DNA from: DASPXK01 sp035637315
GTDB lineage: Bacteria; Chloroflexota; UBA6077; JACCZL01
Direction: 5' to 3'
Assembly: GCA_035637315.1 (NCBI GenBank)
Contig: DASPXK010000277.1
Location: forward strand, 1-35,396
Length of the DNA: 35,396 nt
Below, piece by piece: positions 1-7,112 of this stretch. The position numbers and the translations under genes are program-made. Every line of letters starts with the position of its first letter. The stretch's first letter is position 1. The notes below the pieces were generated by a model. That model ran no database searches. It was not told where the DNA came from and was given only the letters and a program-made list of their open reading frames with translations.

Positions 1-2
1 CC

Positions 3-137
3 CCGCCTGGCGGCGTGGCTGTAGCCCTGACAAGGCCGGGGACGGACAGAGCTCTCCAGGGCGGTGCCTTGGTCAACTTGCTGTGCTGCCTGGCGATCCT
101 TGTGTGCGTGGTGTTGATGGTCTACCAGCTACACTAA
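3..137 (+). CDS. possible 3' end of a small membrane protein (partial or GTG-started)
   Basis: An open frame runs from the window edge to a TAA at 135-137. Its last 22 residues are strongly hydrophobic (LVNLLCCLAILVCVVLMVYQ) and would form one transmembrane helix. A GTG at 18-20 could be the start, giving about 39 residues, or the gene may begin outside the window. The stop overlaps by 9 bases, tail to tail, with another tiny membrane ORF on the minus strand. No family is recognised. The support is only the hydrophobic pattern, so the call is weak. Confidence 0.3.
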   Translation, partial: PPGGVAVALTRPGTDRALQGGALVNLLCCLAILVCVVLMVYQLH

Positions 138-245
138 GAACGCCCGCACGATCACGTTCCTGCTCCAGAACAGGAACGCCACCACCAGCACGACGAACAG
201 CAGGAGCGCCAGCTCGGCCTTCGAGATGCGCGGGCGCTCGCTCAC
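129..245 (-). CDS. small single-pass membrane protein, 38 aa
   Basis: A 38-residue ORF starts with GTG at 245 and follows a strong Shine-Dalgarno sequence (GGGAGGAG, about 5 bases upstream). The N-terminus is polar and basic (MSERPRISKAE). It is followed by one continuous hydrophobic helix (LALLLFVVLVVAFLFW) and a short basic tail (SRNVIVRAFLV). The pattern fits a cytoplasm-anchored single-pass membrane microprotein. Nothing more can be said about function. It is too short for routine gene callers. The combination of ribosome site, start and clean helix makes it more likely real than not. Confidence 0.5.
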   Translation of the reverse strand: MSERPRISKAELALLLFVVLVVAFLFWSRNVIVRAFLV

Positions 246-322
246 CTGGCTCCTCCCTCGTGCCCAGCTTGCGACCGATCATAGCCGGACAAGCCAGGCT
301 CCTATACGTATGGCCTCAGCCC

Positions 323-331
323 TGGTATACT
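323..331 (+). promoter_or_regulatory. possible extended -10 promoter element
   Basis: TGGTATACT resembles an extended -10 box (TGn followed by TATACT). It lies about 95 bases before the GTG of the CxxC protein. No good -35 box is seen at the usual spacing. The leader that follows contains two GTCGAC palindromes (379-394). Confidence 0.25.
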
Positions 332-424
332 GGCCGTGCGACGTTGCAAGCGCGTCACAAACGTTCTCGCGAAACTCGGTCGACTGACGTCGACGCGACT
401 CGCGCCACAGGTGCGCGGGGATTT

Positions 425-658
425 GTGCTGGAGCCGGTTGTGGAAGCGGGTACGTATCAGGGCAACGAGCGGGTGCCGCCTCGCCCGGTCCACTGCAGGG
501 TGTGCACGATCTTCATCGGCGAGGGGTACCAGGAGACCCAGCCGATCCCGCTGCCGAACGGCAAAGGCTATGTTTGCTGGCGCTGTTTCGAATCGCTCAA
601 GCGCCAGGCCGAAAAGCGCGTCACGTCTGACAAGCGACCGGAGGGCGCGGCTAGGTAG
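425..658 (+). CDS. small CxxC/CxxC (zinc-ribbon-like) protein
   Basis: The frame starts at GTG 425 after GGGGAT and encodes 77 residues. It contains two cysteine pairs, C24-x2-C27 and C51-x2-C54, separated by 23 residues, the layout of a treble-clef or zinc-ribbon metal site. The C-terminus is basic (KRQAEKRVTSDKRPEGAAR). The frame is open further upstream, but that part looks non-coding, so the GTG is preferred. The stop codon is the first triplet of the inverted repeat at 656-722. No named family is recognised. Such small zinc proteins often bind nucleic acid or a protein partner, but nothing here identifies one. Confidence 0.5.
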   Translation: MLEPVVEAGTYQGNERVPPRPVHCRVCTIFIGEGYQETQPIPLPNGKGYVCWRCFESLKRQAEKRVTSDKRPEGAAR

Positions 659-722
659 GGGCGAAGCATTCCGCGCATAAGTACTGATCTCCCGAACGTT
701 CTGCGCGAATGCTTCGCCCCTA
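656..722. repeat. inverted repeat with TAGGGGCGAAGCATTC arms
   Basis: The left arm (656-677) and right arm (702-722) are reverse complements of each other except for one extra C, with a 24-base loop. The hairpin follows the CxxC gene directly and precedes the gas vesicle cluster. It could act as a terminator. Its form resembles dispersed palindromic repeats, but other genomic copies cannot be seen from here. Confidence 0.75.
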
Positions 723-777
723 CGCCCCGATCAGGTGCGTCCGTCCTGGTCATCACGGAGGTGGCCGATCCGCGTGC

Positions 778-783
778 TATGAT
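778..783 (+). promoter_or_regulatory. candidate -10 box for the gas vesicle cluster
   Basis: TATGAT lies 44 bases upstream of the first gvp start (827). It matches the sigma-70 -10 consensus at five of six positions. No convincing -35 box is present, so the site may depend on an activator or another sigma factor. The assignment rests only on this hexamer and its position. Confidence 0.3.
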
Positions 784-826
784 CAATTTAGCCTGCTAAC
801 CCGCGCCAGCTAACTGGGAGATGTTG

Positions 827-1666
827 ATGGCTGACGAGCGTGTGGCCGCGCCGGCGCCGACCGCGGACGAGGTGGTGGGCGCCCCGGCGCTGCCCGCCAC
901 GGAGATGGGCACATACGTCTACTGTGTCATCGAGTTGTCTGACCCTCACCTTTTCGGCAAAGTGGGCATCGGTGGGCGCGGCGACGAGGTCTACACGGTC
1001 CATTACAGGGACCTGGCCGCAGTGGTGAGTTCGACCCCGCTGGTCGTGTATGACCCGACCCGAGAGAATGCGCTGGCACACGAGCACGTCAACGAGGTTG
1101 TCATCGAGCAAGGCTTCACACCGGTGCCGATGAGCTTTGGGACGTTGTTCAAGACCGAGAAGGACATCATCGAGTTCCTCGAAGATACGTATGATGCGCT
1201 CCGGGATGTCCTCCAGAAGATGAAAGACAAGCTCGAGTTCGGTCTGAAGGTGAACTGGAATCGCGAGGAGGTCCTGGCCGAGCTGGAACGCGACAACGAG
1301 GACATCCGACGCTTGAAAGAGGAGATCGTCAACAACCGCCAGTCCTCCACCTACTTTGCTCGAATGCAGCTCGGCCGGTTGGTCGAGCAGGCCCTCGCGG
1401 ATAAGTCGGAGGCGTATGTGCGCGACATCTACGACGATCTGCGATATGCTGCCATCGCCTCGCGCTCGAACAAGCCGATCGGCGACAAGATGATCATGAA
1501 CGCCGCGTTCCTCGTCGAGCGTGACAAAGCCCAGGTGTTCGACGAGAAGGTCCAGGAGATCGCGCAGCGCTACGAGGGCAAGCTGTCGTTCCGTTACACC
1601 GGGCCGTGGCCGCCGTATAACTTCGTGACCATCCGGCTGCAACTGGAGCGCTCAGCGGTCGTGTGA
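827..1666 (+). CDS. gvpF: gas vesicle protein GvpF/GvpL family (copy 1)
   Basis: This 279-residue protein belongs to the GvpF/GvpL family, minor gas vesicle proteins that interact with GvpA and assist assembly. The family signature TGPWPPYNF is at residues 258-266, near the C-terminus as expected. The N-terminal domain begins at TYVYCVIEL, after a 25-residue Ala/Pro-rich leader. The middle third is charged and probably coiled coil. The ATG at 827 is chosen over the ATG at 821 because GGGAG (816-820) abuts the earlier one. It is the first gene of an eight-gene gas vesicle cluster, and gvpG follows after a 3-base gap. Three F/L paralogs are present, so which one corresponds to F or L elsewhere is uncertain. 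Confidence 0.93.
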   Translation: MADERVAAPAPTADEVVGAPALPATEMGTYVYCVIELSDPHLFGKVGIGGRGDEVYTVHYRDLAAVVSSTPLVVYDPTRENALAHEHVNEVVIEQGFTPVPMSFGTLFKTEKDIIEFLEDTYDALRDVLQKMKDKLEFGLKVNWNREEVLAELERDNEDIRRLKEEIVNNRQSSTYFARMQLGRLVEQALADKSEAYVRDIYDDLRYAAIASRSNKPIGDKMIMNAAFLVERDKAQVFDEKVQEIAQRYEGKLSFRYTGPWPPYNFVTIRLQLERSAVV

Positions 1667-1669
1667 GCC

Positions 1670-2002
1670 ATGCTCCTGAAACTGCTTGGCCTGCCCGTGT
1701 CGCTTCCCGTGGACGGGCTGCGTTTCTGCCTCGAGCGGATCGCCGAGATGGCCGAGGCCGAGCTCTACGACGAGTCGGTCGTCCATGAGCAGCTGCTCTT
1801 GCTCCAACTTCAGCTCGAGGAGGGCGAGCTGAGTGAGGAAGAGTACACCGAACGGGAAGCGGTGCTGATGGAACGACTGCGCGAGATCCGGGCCTACCAT
1901 GAGCAGCGCGCGCGTGAGGAAGCCGAAGTCCAGGGCGATGACGAGCGCCCGGCGGCGCGGCGGGTGATTGTGGAGAGCCAGCTTGAGGGCGGCGAGCAGT
2001 GA
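1670..2002 (+). CDS. gvpG: gas vesicle protein GvpG
   Basis: This 110-residue protein matches GvpG, a small assembly protein found in nearly all gas vesicle clusters. The opening (MLLKLLGLPVSLPVDGL) and the block EEGELSEEEYTEREAVLMERL are characteristic of the family. The rest is helical and acidic, with a variable tail after about residue 85. The ATG at 1670 follows the gvpF stop by 3 bases. The end overlaps the GTG start of the second gvpF by four bases (GTGA), implying translational coupling. In haloarchaea GvpG interacts with the F/L proteins, which fits its place between two of them here. Confidence 0.93.
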   Translation: MLLKLLGLPVSLPVDGLRFCLERIAEMAEAELYDESVVHEQLLLLQLQLEEGELSEEEYTEREAVLMERLREIRAYHEQRAREEAEVQGDDERPAARRVIVESQLEGGEQ

Positions 2003-2820
2003 GCGGCCTGGTCTACGTCTACGCGCTCGTGGCGGCGGAAGCTGTCGAATCGCAGGCTGGCCAGGCAGCGGGTCTGTCCGGTATCGAGCAGGAGCCCGTG
2101 AGCTTCCTGGTTGAAGGGCCCCTGGCCGCGGCGGTGAGCGACGTGGACGCGGCTGATTTCGACGAGCGCCCGTTGAATGAGCGCGTCCGTGATCTGCAGT
2201 GGCTGGGCCCTCGTGCCGTGTCCCACCAACGGGTCAATGCGCAGCTCTTCGAGCGGTCCGAGGCCGTGCTGCCGCTTGCGTTTGGCACGGTCTTCCGTGA
2301 TGACCAGGGTGTTAGGCGGCTGCTGCGTGAGCAGCGTTCCGATTTCCTGTCACGGCTGGACCACGTTCGAGGAAGCGCCGAATGGGTGCTCACGGTCCAT
2401 CGGGACGACGCGGCCGCCCTCGCGAGCCTGGAGGAGTCGAGCGCGGCGGTGCGCGACCTGCGCGAGCAAGTCGCCGCGGGCTCACCGGGACGTGCCTACC
2501 TGCTGAAGAGGCGCCTCGAAGACGCGCGGCGCCAGGAGCTCATCAAGGCCGACGCCGAGATCATCCAGGACATCTTCGCGTCGCTCGACCGACACGTCGA
2601 AGACACGTTTCACGAGACCTTGCCGCCAAGTGTCGAGAATGGGCCGATGGCACGTGCCAGCGTGCTCGTTCGGCGGGCCGTCGAAGGCTCGTTCTTGCAC
2701 GATCTCGAACAGGCTCGCGCCGGCTGGCAGGAGCGCGGCTACGCGGTCTCGGCAACCGGCCCGTGGCCTCCTTATCGGTTTGGCGGCCTGGAGCCCGCCA
2801 GCGCCGATGCAGCATCCTAG
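1999..2820 (+). CDS. gas vesicle protein GvpF/GvpL family (copy 2)
   Basis: This 273-residue GvpF/L family member opens with GLVYVYALVAAEA and carries the signature TGPWPPYRF at residues 253-261. The central block AVLPLAFGTVFRDDQGVRRLL corresponds to the same block in copy 1 (PVPMSFGTLFKTEKDIIEFL). The GTG start at 1999 overlaps the gvpG stop by four bases. It diverges clearly from the first copy, so the duplication is old. Its likely role is in gas vesicle nucleation or assembly, inferred from the family. The end overlaps the start of the following gvpJ-like gene by 14 bases. Confidence 0.92.
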   Translation: MSGLVYVYALVAAEAVESQAGQAAGLSGIEQEPVSFLVEGPLAAAVSDVDAADFDERPLNERVRDLQWLGPRAVSHQRVNAQLFERSEAVLPLAFGTVFRDDQGVRRLLREQRSDFLSRLDHVRGSAEWVLTVHRDDAAALASLEESSAAVRDLREQVAAGSPGRAYLLKRRLEDARRQELIKADAEIIQDIFASLDRHVEDTFHETLPPSVENGPMARASVLVRRAVEGSFLHDLEQARAGWQERGYAVSATGPWPPYRFGGLEPASADAAS

Positions 2821-3112
2821 CCTGGCCGGTGCCTTACCCGAGGGGCGGACAGAGAGCCTCGCCAAAGCGCTCCCTGACACGAGATTCTCGCTACTCGAGT
2901 TAGCCGATCGAATGCTGAGTCGGGGCGTCGTGCTGGCCGGCGAGGCCACTATCTCCGTGGCCGGAGTCGATCTAATCTACCTCGGGCTGAACGTGGTCTT
3001 GAGCGCCGTCGAGACGATGCAGGAGCGGGCCACCCCCGTCCCCCAGCCCCTTCCCCCACAAGGGGAGAAGGGGAGCAGTGGGGGCAGTGAACAAGTGCGC
3101 TCCACTGGGTAG
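2807..3112 (+). CDS. gvpJ: GvpJ/GvpM-type minor gas vesicle protein (GvpA family, copy 1)
   Basis: A 101-residue member of the GvpA/GvpJ/GvpM family. The conserved core, about residues 27-70, runs SLLELADRMLSRGVVLAGE and then the beta-hairpin segment ATISVAGVDLIYLGLNVVL. Main-shell GvpA usually has KGIVIDAW in the first helix-strand junction. Here it reads RGVVLAGE, which is typical of J/M/S-type minor proteins. The ATG at 2807 lies inside the end of the preceding gene. Residues 75-93 are encoded by a palindromic repeat (3031-3085) that looks like an in-frame insertion at the C-terminus, replacing or extending the native tail. Confidence 0.88.
   Translation: MQHPSLAGALPEGRTESLAKALPDTRFSLLELADRMLSRGVVLAGEATISVAGVDLIYLGLNVVLSAVETMQERATPVPQPLPPQGEKGSSGGSEQVRSTG
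3031..3085. repeat. palindromic C/G-run repeat inside gvpJ
   Basis: CCCCTTCCCCC (3047-3057) pairs with GGGGAGAAGGGG (3062-3073) around an ACAA loop. Further C-runs to the left and G-runs to the right extend the stem. The repeat lies wholly within the gvpJ reading frame and is translated as a Pro/Gln/Gly-rich tail. It resembles, but is not identical to, the repeat at 13310-13402. Confidence 0.7.
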
Positions 3113-3118
3113 AGGGCA

Positions 3119-3835
3119 GTGCTGTTGTTGCACGTGATCGCTTCGACCAGACCACCGGCGGGTCGGGCCGGCCTGCGCGGACAGCCGCTGCGATGGGTCG
3201 GGACCGCCGACGCGGGCGGTTGGGCAACGGTCTGGAACAGCCCGGATACGCGCCTGAAGGCGGACGATCTATTGGACCATCACGCGATCGTCGAGGCTGC
3301 CTGTGCGTTGAGCCCTTGCCTGCCGGTCCGCTTTCCGACCTGGGTCGGCGATGACGCCACGCTGGCCGGCTTGCTCAGCCAGCGGCGGGCAGATCTCGAG
3401 GCAGCTATGCAGCGAGTCCGGGATCGCGTCGAGCTGGCTGTGACGGCGCTCTGGACCGACCCCGAGGAGACCACCCCGTCCACTCCAAGGGAGCGGACCG
3501 GGCCGGCGACTCCTGGGCGGCGGTATCTCCAGGAGCGCCAGAGTGCCTGGCGGGCTCGTGCCGAGCGGCGGCAGGTGGGGGCGGCAATGGCCCGCGCCCT
3601 TGACGAGGAGCTTAACGCGCTGGTGGCCGATGCGCGCCACGCGGTCTGCCCAACCGCCCGGGTTGCTCTGTCGAGCGCATTGCTCGTTCCGACCGGGCGG
3701 GCAGCCGACGTGCGCGAACGAATCGTCAAGCTCGGGACAGGCTGGCCTGGCGTGCAGACGATCGTGAACGGGCCCTGGCCGCCGTACACATTCGCGACCA
3801 TCGGGGAGGACGATGGGCTCGCCCCCGCGCCGTAG
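3119..3835 (+). CDS. gas vesicle protein GvpF/GvpL family (copy 3)
   Basis: A 238-residue, more divergent GvpF/L protein. The C-terminal signature is NGPWPPYTF at residues 217-225. The block LPVRFPTWVGDDATLAGLLS matches the central block of the other copies. The frame starts at GTG 3119 after AGAGGG. It is about 40 residues shorter than copy 1, mainly at the N-terminus and middle. By position before gvpK it may be the equivalent of gvpL, but sequence alone does not settle F versus L. It overlaps gvpK by 23 bases. Confidence 0.88.
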   Translation: MLLLHVIASTRPPAGRAGLRGQPLRWVGTADAGGWATVWNSPDTRLKADDLLDHHAIVEAACALSPCLPVRFPTWVGDDATLAGLLSQRRADLEAAMQRVRDRVELAVTALWTDPEETTPSTPRERTGPATPGRRYLQERQSAWRARAERRQVGAAMARALDEELNALVADARHAVCPTARVALSSALLVPTGRAADVRERIVKLGTGWPGVQTIVNGPWPPYTFATIGEDDGLAPAP

Positions 3836-4160
3836 CCTCGAATCGCAGGAACTGGCCGACCTGCGGCGGGAGCTGCGCGAGCTTCGTGGTATCCTACCCG
3901 AGCGCGTCGACGTCGATCCTGAAGGCGTCGAGCAGGGGCTCGCCAGGCTGGTGCTCAGCCTGGTTGAGCTCCTCCGCCAGCTGCTCGAACGCCAGGCCGT
4001 TCGCCGCATGGAGGGCGGCAGTCTGAGTGATGAAGAGATCGAGCGGATGGGCTTAGCTCTGATGCGGCTGGAGGAAAAGGTGCGCGAGTTGGCCGAGCAG
4101 TTTGGCCTCGAGCCGAGTGAGCTCAACATCGAGTTGGGTCCCCTGGGCGATCTACTGTGA
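3813..4160 (+). CDS. gvpK: gas vesicle protein GvpK
   Basis: This 115-residue protein matches GvpK, a required minor gas vesicle assembly protein. Diagnostic blocks are RVDVDPEGVEQGLARLVLSL, LLRQLLERQAVRRMEGGSL and EEIERMGLALMRLEEKV. It is entirely helical and charged, with no membrane segment. The ATG at 3813 lies in the end of the third gvpF/L gene, suggesting coupled translation. A start slightly downstream cannot be excluded because the first 12 residues are variable. The usual family length is about 90-120 residues, so it is complete. Confidence 0.93.
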   Translation: MGSPPRRSLESQELADLRRELRELRGILPERVDVDPEGVEQGLARLVLSLVELLRQLLERQAVRRMEGGSLSDEEIERMGLALMRLEEKVRELAEQFGLEPSELNIELGPLGDLL

Positions 4161-4224
4161 GGCAGCGCGGCCGGCGCCCGCTGGACTGGATCGCGGCTCG
4201 CCAAGGCGAAGCGAGCTGCATGCC

Positions 4225-4581
4225 GTGAGCCTCGAGCGCCGCGGCGCCGCGCCGTACCAGTCGGCGAGCCTGATAGACATCCTGGATCGGGTGCTCGACA
4301 AGGGGCTAGTAGTAGCCGGAGACATTAGAATCTCACTGGCGAACGTCGAGCTTCTCACCATCCGCATTCGTCTCCTGGTCTGCTCGATCGACAAAGCCGA
4401 GCAGATCGGACTGAACTGGTGGCGATACGATCGCGACCTGGTGGCTCCAACCGAGGTGTCCGACCAGGCCGCTACGATCGCTCGGCTCGAGGGACGGATC
4501 GCGGAGCTCGAGCGCCAGATTGGGCAGGCGAGCGCGAGCGAGCAGGAGCGCCTGCCCTCTCAGCAACCGGAAAAGAGGTAG
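4225..4581 (+). CDS. GvpJ/GvpS-type minor gas vesicle protein (GvpA family, copy 2)
   Basis: A 118-residue GvpA-family protein. The core, about residues 13-58, contains SLIDILDRVLDKGLVVAGD followed by the strand pair IRISLANVELLTIRIRLLV. The AGD in place of the shell protein's DAW marks it as a J/S-type minor component. A C-terminal coiled coil (TIARLEGRIAELERQIGQA) extends beyond the core. The GTG at 4225 is inferred: no ATG exists near the start of homology, and the 64-base gap after gvpK holds no other start in this frame. It is followed 9 bases later by gvpA. Confidence 0.87.
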   Translation: MSLERRGAAPYQSASLIDILDRVLDKGLVVAGDIRISLANVELLTIRIRLLVCSIDKAEQIGLNWWRYDRDLVAPTEVSDQAATIARLEGRIAELERQIGQASASEQERLPSQQPEKR

Positions 4582-4590
4582 ACAGAGCTT

Positions 4591-4947
4591 ATGGCCGTTC
4601 AACGAGCCCCCGGTGGCACCAGTCTGATCGACGTCCTCGACCGCATCCTGGACAAGGGCATCGTCATCGACGCCTGGGTCCGGATCTCGCTGGTTGGCAT
4701 CGACCTGATTACCGTCGAGGCCCGCGTGGTGGTGGCCTCGATCGACACGTACCTCCGCTACGCTGAGGCCATGGGCATCACCGCTCCGGTTGCGCGACCG
4801 CCGGTCGCCGTCGGCGTTCGTGAGGAGCTGGCGCCCGGCCCCGGCGAGCAGATCACGGTTACGACACGCCGTGAAGCCACCACCGAGCCAGAGGAACCGG
4901 TCGCCCGACCCCGCACTCGCACCAGGAGGTCCCAGCCACGATCGTAG
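4591..4947 (+). CDS. gvpA: gas vesicle main structural protein GvpA, with C-terminal extension
   Basis: The main shell protein of gas vesicles, which packs into the hydrophobic ribs of the cylinder wall. The core, about residues 9-58, is near canonical: SLIDVLDRILDKGIVIDAW, VRISLVGIDLITVEARVVV and ASIDTYLRYAEAMGI. GvpA proteins are commonly about 70-75 residues, whereas this one has 118. The extra 50 or so residues are a Pro/Glu/Thr-rich stretch ending in a basic tail (RPRTRTRRSQPRS). The gene is last in the cluster, not first as in many genomes. No internal promoter or terminator could be identified. Confidence 0.93.
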   Translation: MAVQRAPGGTSLIDVLDRILDKGIVIDAWVRISLVGIDLITVEARVVVASIDTYLRYAEAMGITAPVARPPVAVGVREELAPGPGEQITVTTRREATTEPEEPVARPRTRTRRSQPRS

Positions 4948-4994
4948 TCCTCGTCCGTTTAGTCAGTTAGGGAGCACGGATCCTTCCCCCGCCG

Positions 4995-7112
4995 ATGCAA
5001 GACCTGCTTCTTCACGAACGTCCGCCGGTCTCCCTCGAGCCGACTGACCCGCGGCAGACGCTGCTACCAATCCTGGAGGGTCTGTCCCGGGCGCTCGGCT
5101 ATCGTCGGGCACTGGTCGCCCTGTACGACGCGGACCGGGCCACGCTTCGCGGAACGATCGGCCTGAATGTCCCAGATGCGTTGTCCGAAGCGCTCGAGGT
5201 CGGGCTTGCCGACGAAGCCAACCCGCTCGTCGTCGCGCTGCTCGAGGGACGGCCATTGCGAGTCGACGACGTGCGGACAGAAACGCGACTGACCGAGCAC
5301 GCCATCGCCTTGCTTCTGGAGATGGACATCACCTCGTTCGTCGTGGCGCCGCTGCCCAGCAACGTCGAGCCTGCGAGCCGTTCTGACTCGCGCGCGGACC
5401 GATCCCTGGTCTCGACCTGGCTAGGAAGGGAGATCCCCGCGGTGGGCGTGGTCTTGCTGAGTCGCGACGACACCATTACGGATGCGGACATCGACCGCCT
5501 GATGCCGTTCGCAACCCAGGCTGGGACAGCCCTTGCCCGTGTGAGCGACGCGGAGCGACTGCGGGACTCCACGGAGCGATATGCGATCGAAGACGAGTGG
5601 CTGTGGTGGATGGTCAACGGGGTGGCCGACCCGATCGTCCTGACCGACGACAACAACGACATCATGCTGCACAACGTCCGGGCCGAATCGCTCTTTCGCG
5701 CCAACGCGGGCGACAGCGAGGGTAAGCGGCGCGCCATCTCGATGAACAACTTCCTCTTCACCGCCGCGCTGTCGGCCTCCAACCTCGAGCAGGGCGGAGC
5801 TCGGGTCGGGCGTGAGCTGACGCTGGTGGACCCTATCGAGGGCACCGAGCTGCTGTTCGAGATGATCTCGTCGCCGGCCACCAACTATCGCGACGGAGCC
5901 CGCGGCACGGTGTCTGTGCTCAAGAACATCACCGATCTGCGCTACGCGACTGAGGAGCTCACCCAGAACGTCCAGCTCCTGCAGACCGCCGATGAGGAGA
6001 TTCGTCTGGAGCGGGATCGCCTGAACCTGGTCCTGCGTAGCGTGCCCAACCCGATCATCGTGATGGACAACGACAATCAGATCATCACGATGAACCAGGA
6101 GGCGCTCCGCTTCTTCCGGGCTGCGGCCTCCACGTCGCGCAGTCGCCAGGCCCAGATCTGCGTCAGTAACGACACCAAGTTCAGCTCGTTCGTCGCCCAG
6201 CTCTGGCTTGACACGGCGCAGGTGAAACGGGGCGAGATCGTCCTGACAGACCCCGACAGCGAGGAGGTGATTCCAATGGCGGTCACCTCTTCGGAGATCC
6301 GGGACGAGCTGGGCGCCGTGGTCGCGACCGTGTCGGTGATGCAGGACATCTCTCGTCTGCGCGAGCTGGAGCAGCGGAGGATCGAGCAGATCCTCTTCGA
6401 ATCCGAGAAGCTGGCCGCCACCGGCCGCCTCGCGGCGTCAATCGCGCACGAGATAAGCAACCCCATGGAGGCGATCAAGAACTCGCTATACCTGCTCAAC
6501 AGCCGAGTCCCCGAGGACGATGCCGACCACAGGTTCCTCGAGATCGCCACCAGGGAGACCGAGCGCGTGTCGCGGATCCTGCGCCAGATGCTCGGCTTCT
6601 ACCGGCCGGCCAAGATGGAGCCGACCGATGTCAACGCGCTGATCGAAGAGGCTGAGTCGCTGGTGAACAAGCACCTCCGACAGCATCGCATCAGGGTCGA
6701 GAACGACCTGGGCCCGGACCTGCCGCTGGTGGTGTCCTCGGCAGACCAGCTCAAACAGGTCATTCTGAACCTGCTGCTGAACTCGCAGGAGGCGATGCCG
6801 GAAGGCGGCGTGATCCACGTCTCGACTAGCGTCTCACACGAAGCGGCGCCCGAGTTCTTGCGCGCCGAGTCGGTCCACATCCAGATTCGAGACAGCGGCA
6901 TTGGCATCTCCGACGAGAATTTACCCCACATCTTCGAGCCGTTCTTCTCGACCAAATACGAGCTGAAGGGCACCGGGCTCGGGCTGTGGGTCTCCTACGG
7001 GATCGTTCAGAATCACGGTGGGACGATCAAAGTGCGCAGCCGTGCGGGACGCGGAACGACGTTCAGCATCGCGCTTCCCATTGGAGGGCCCGCCACTGAT
7101 GGCGACCGATAA
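4995..7112 (+). CDS. GAF-PAS-PAS sensor histidine kinase
   Basis: A 705-residue soluble sensor kinase. The N-terminal GAF-like domain spans about residues 20-180. PAS-type domains lie at about 200-310 (DPIVLTDDNNDIMLHN) and 335-450 (NPIIVMDNDNQIITMNQEA). The HisKA domain has the phospho-acceptor H485 in SIAHEISNPMEAIKNSL. The ATPase domain shows the N-box VILNLLLNSQEAM, G1 DSGIGI (about 633) and G2 GTGLGL (about 659). No transmembrane segment is seen, so it senses a cytoplasmic signal. It starts 47 bases after gvpA on the same strand and overlaps the next gene by 14 bases. The nearest partner is the receiver-kinase downstream. A link to gas vesicle control is inferred from position only. Confidence 0.9.
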   Translation: MQDLLLHERPPVSLEPTDPRQTLLPILEGLSRALGYRRALVALYDADRATLRGTIGLNVPDALSEALEVGLADEANPLVVALLEGRPLRVDDVRTETRLTEHAIALLLEMDITSFVVAPLPSNVEPASRSDSRADRSLVSTWLGREIPAVGVVLLSRDDTITDADIDRLMPFATQAGTALARVSDAERLRDSTERYAIEDEWLWWMVNGVADPIVLTDDNNDIMLHNVRAESLFRANAGDSEGKRRAISMNNFLFTAALSASNLEQGGARVGRELTLVDPIEGTELLFEMISSPATNYRDGARGTVSVLKNITDLRYATEELTQNVQLLQTADEEIRLERDRLNLVLRSVPNPIIVMDNDNQIITMNQEALRFFRAAASTSRSRQAQICVSNDTKFSSFVAQLWLDTAQVKRGEIVLTDPDSEEVIPMAVTSSEIRDELGAVVATVSVMQDISRLRELEQRRIEQILFESEKLAATGRLAASIAHEISNPMEAIKNSLYLLNSRVPEDDADHRFLEIATRETERVSRILRQMLGFYRPAKMEPTDVNALIEEAESLVNKHLRQHRIRVENDLGPDLPLVVSSADQLKQVILNLLLNSQEAMPEGGVIHVSTSVSHEAAPEFLRAESVHIQIRDSGIGISDENLPHIFEPFFSTKYELKGTGLGLWVSYGIVQNHGGTIKVRSRAGRGTTFSIALPIGGPATDGDR

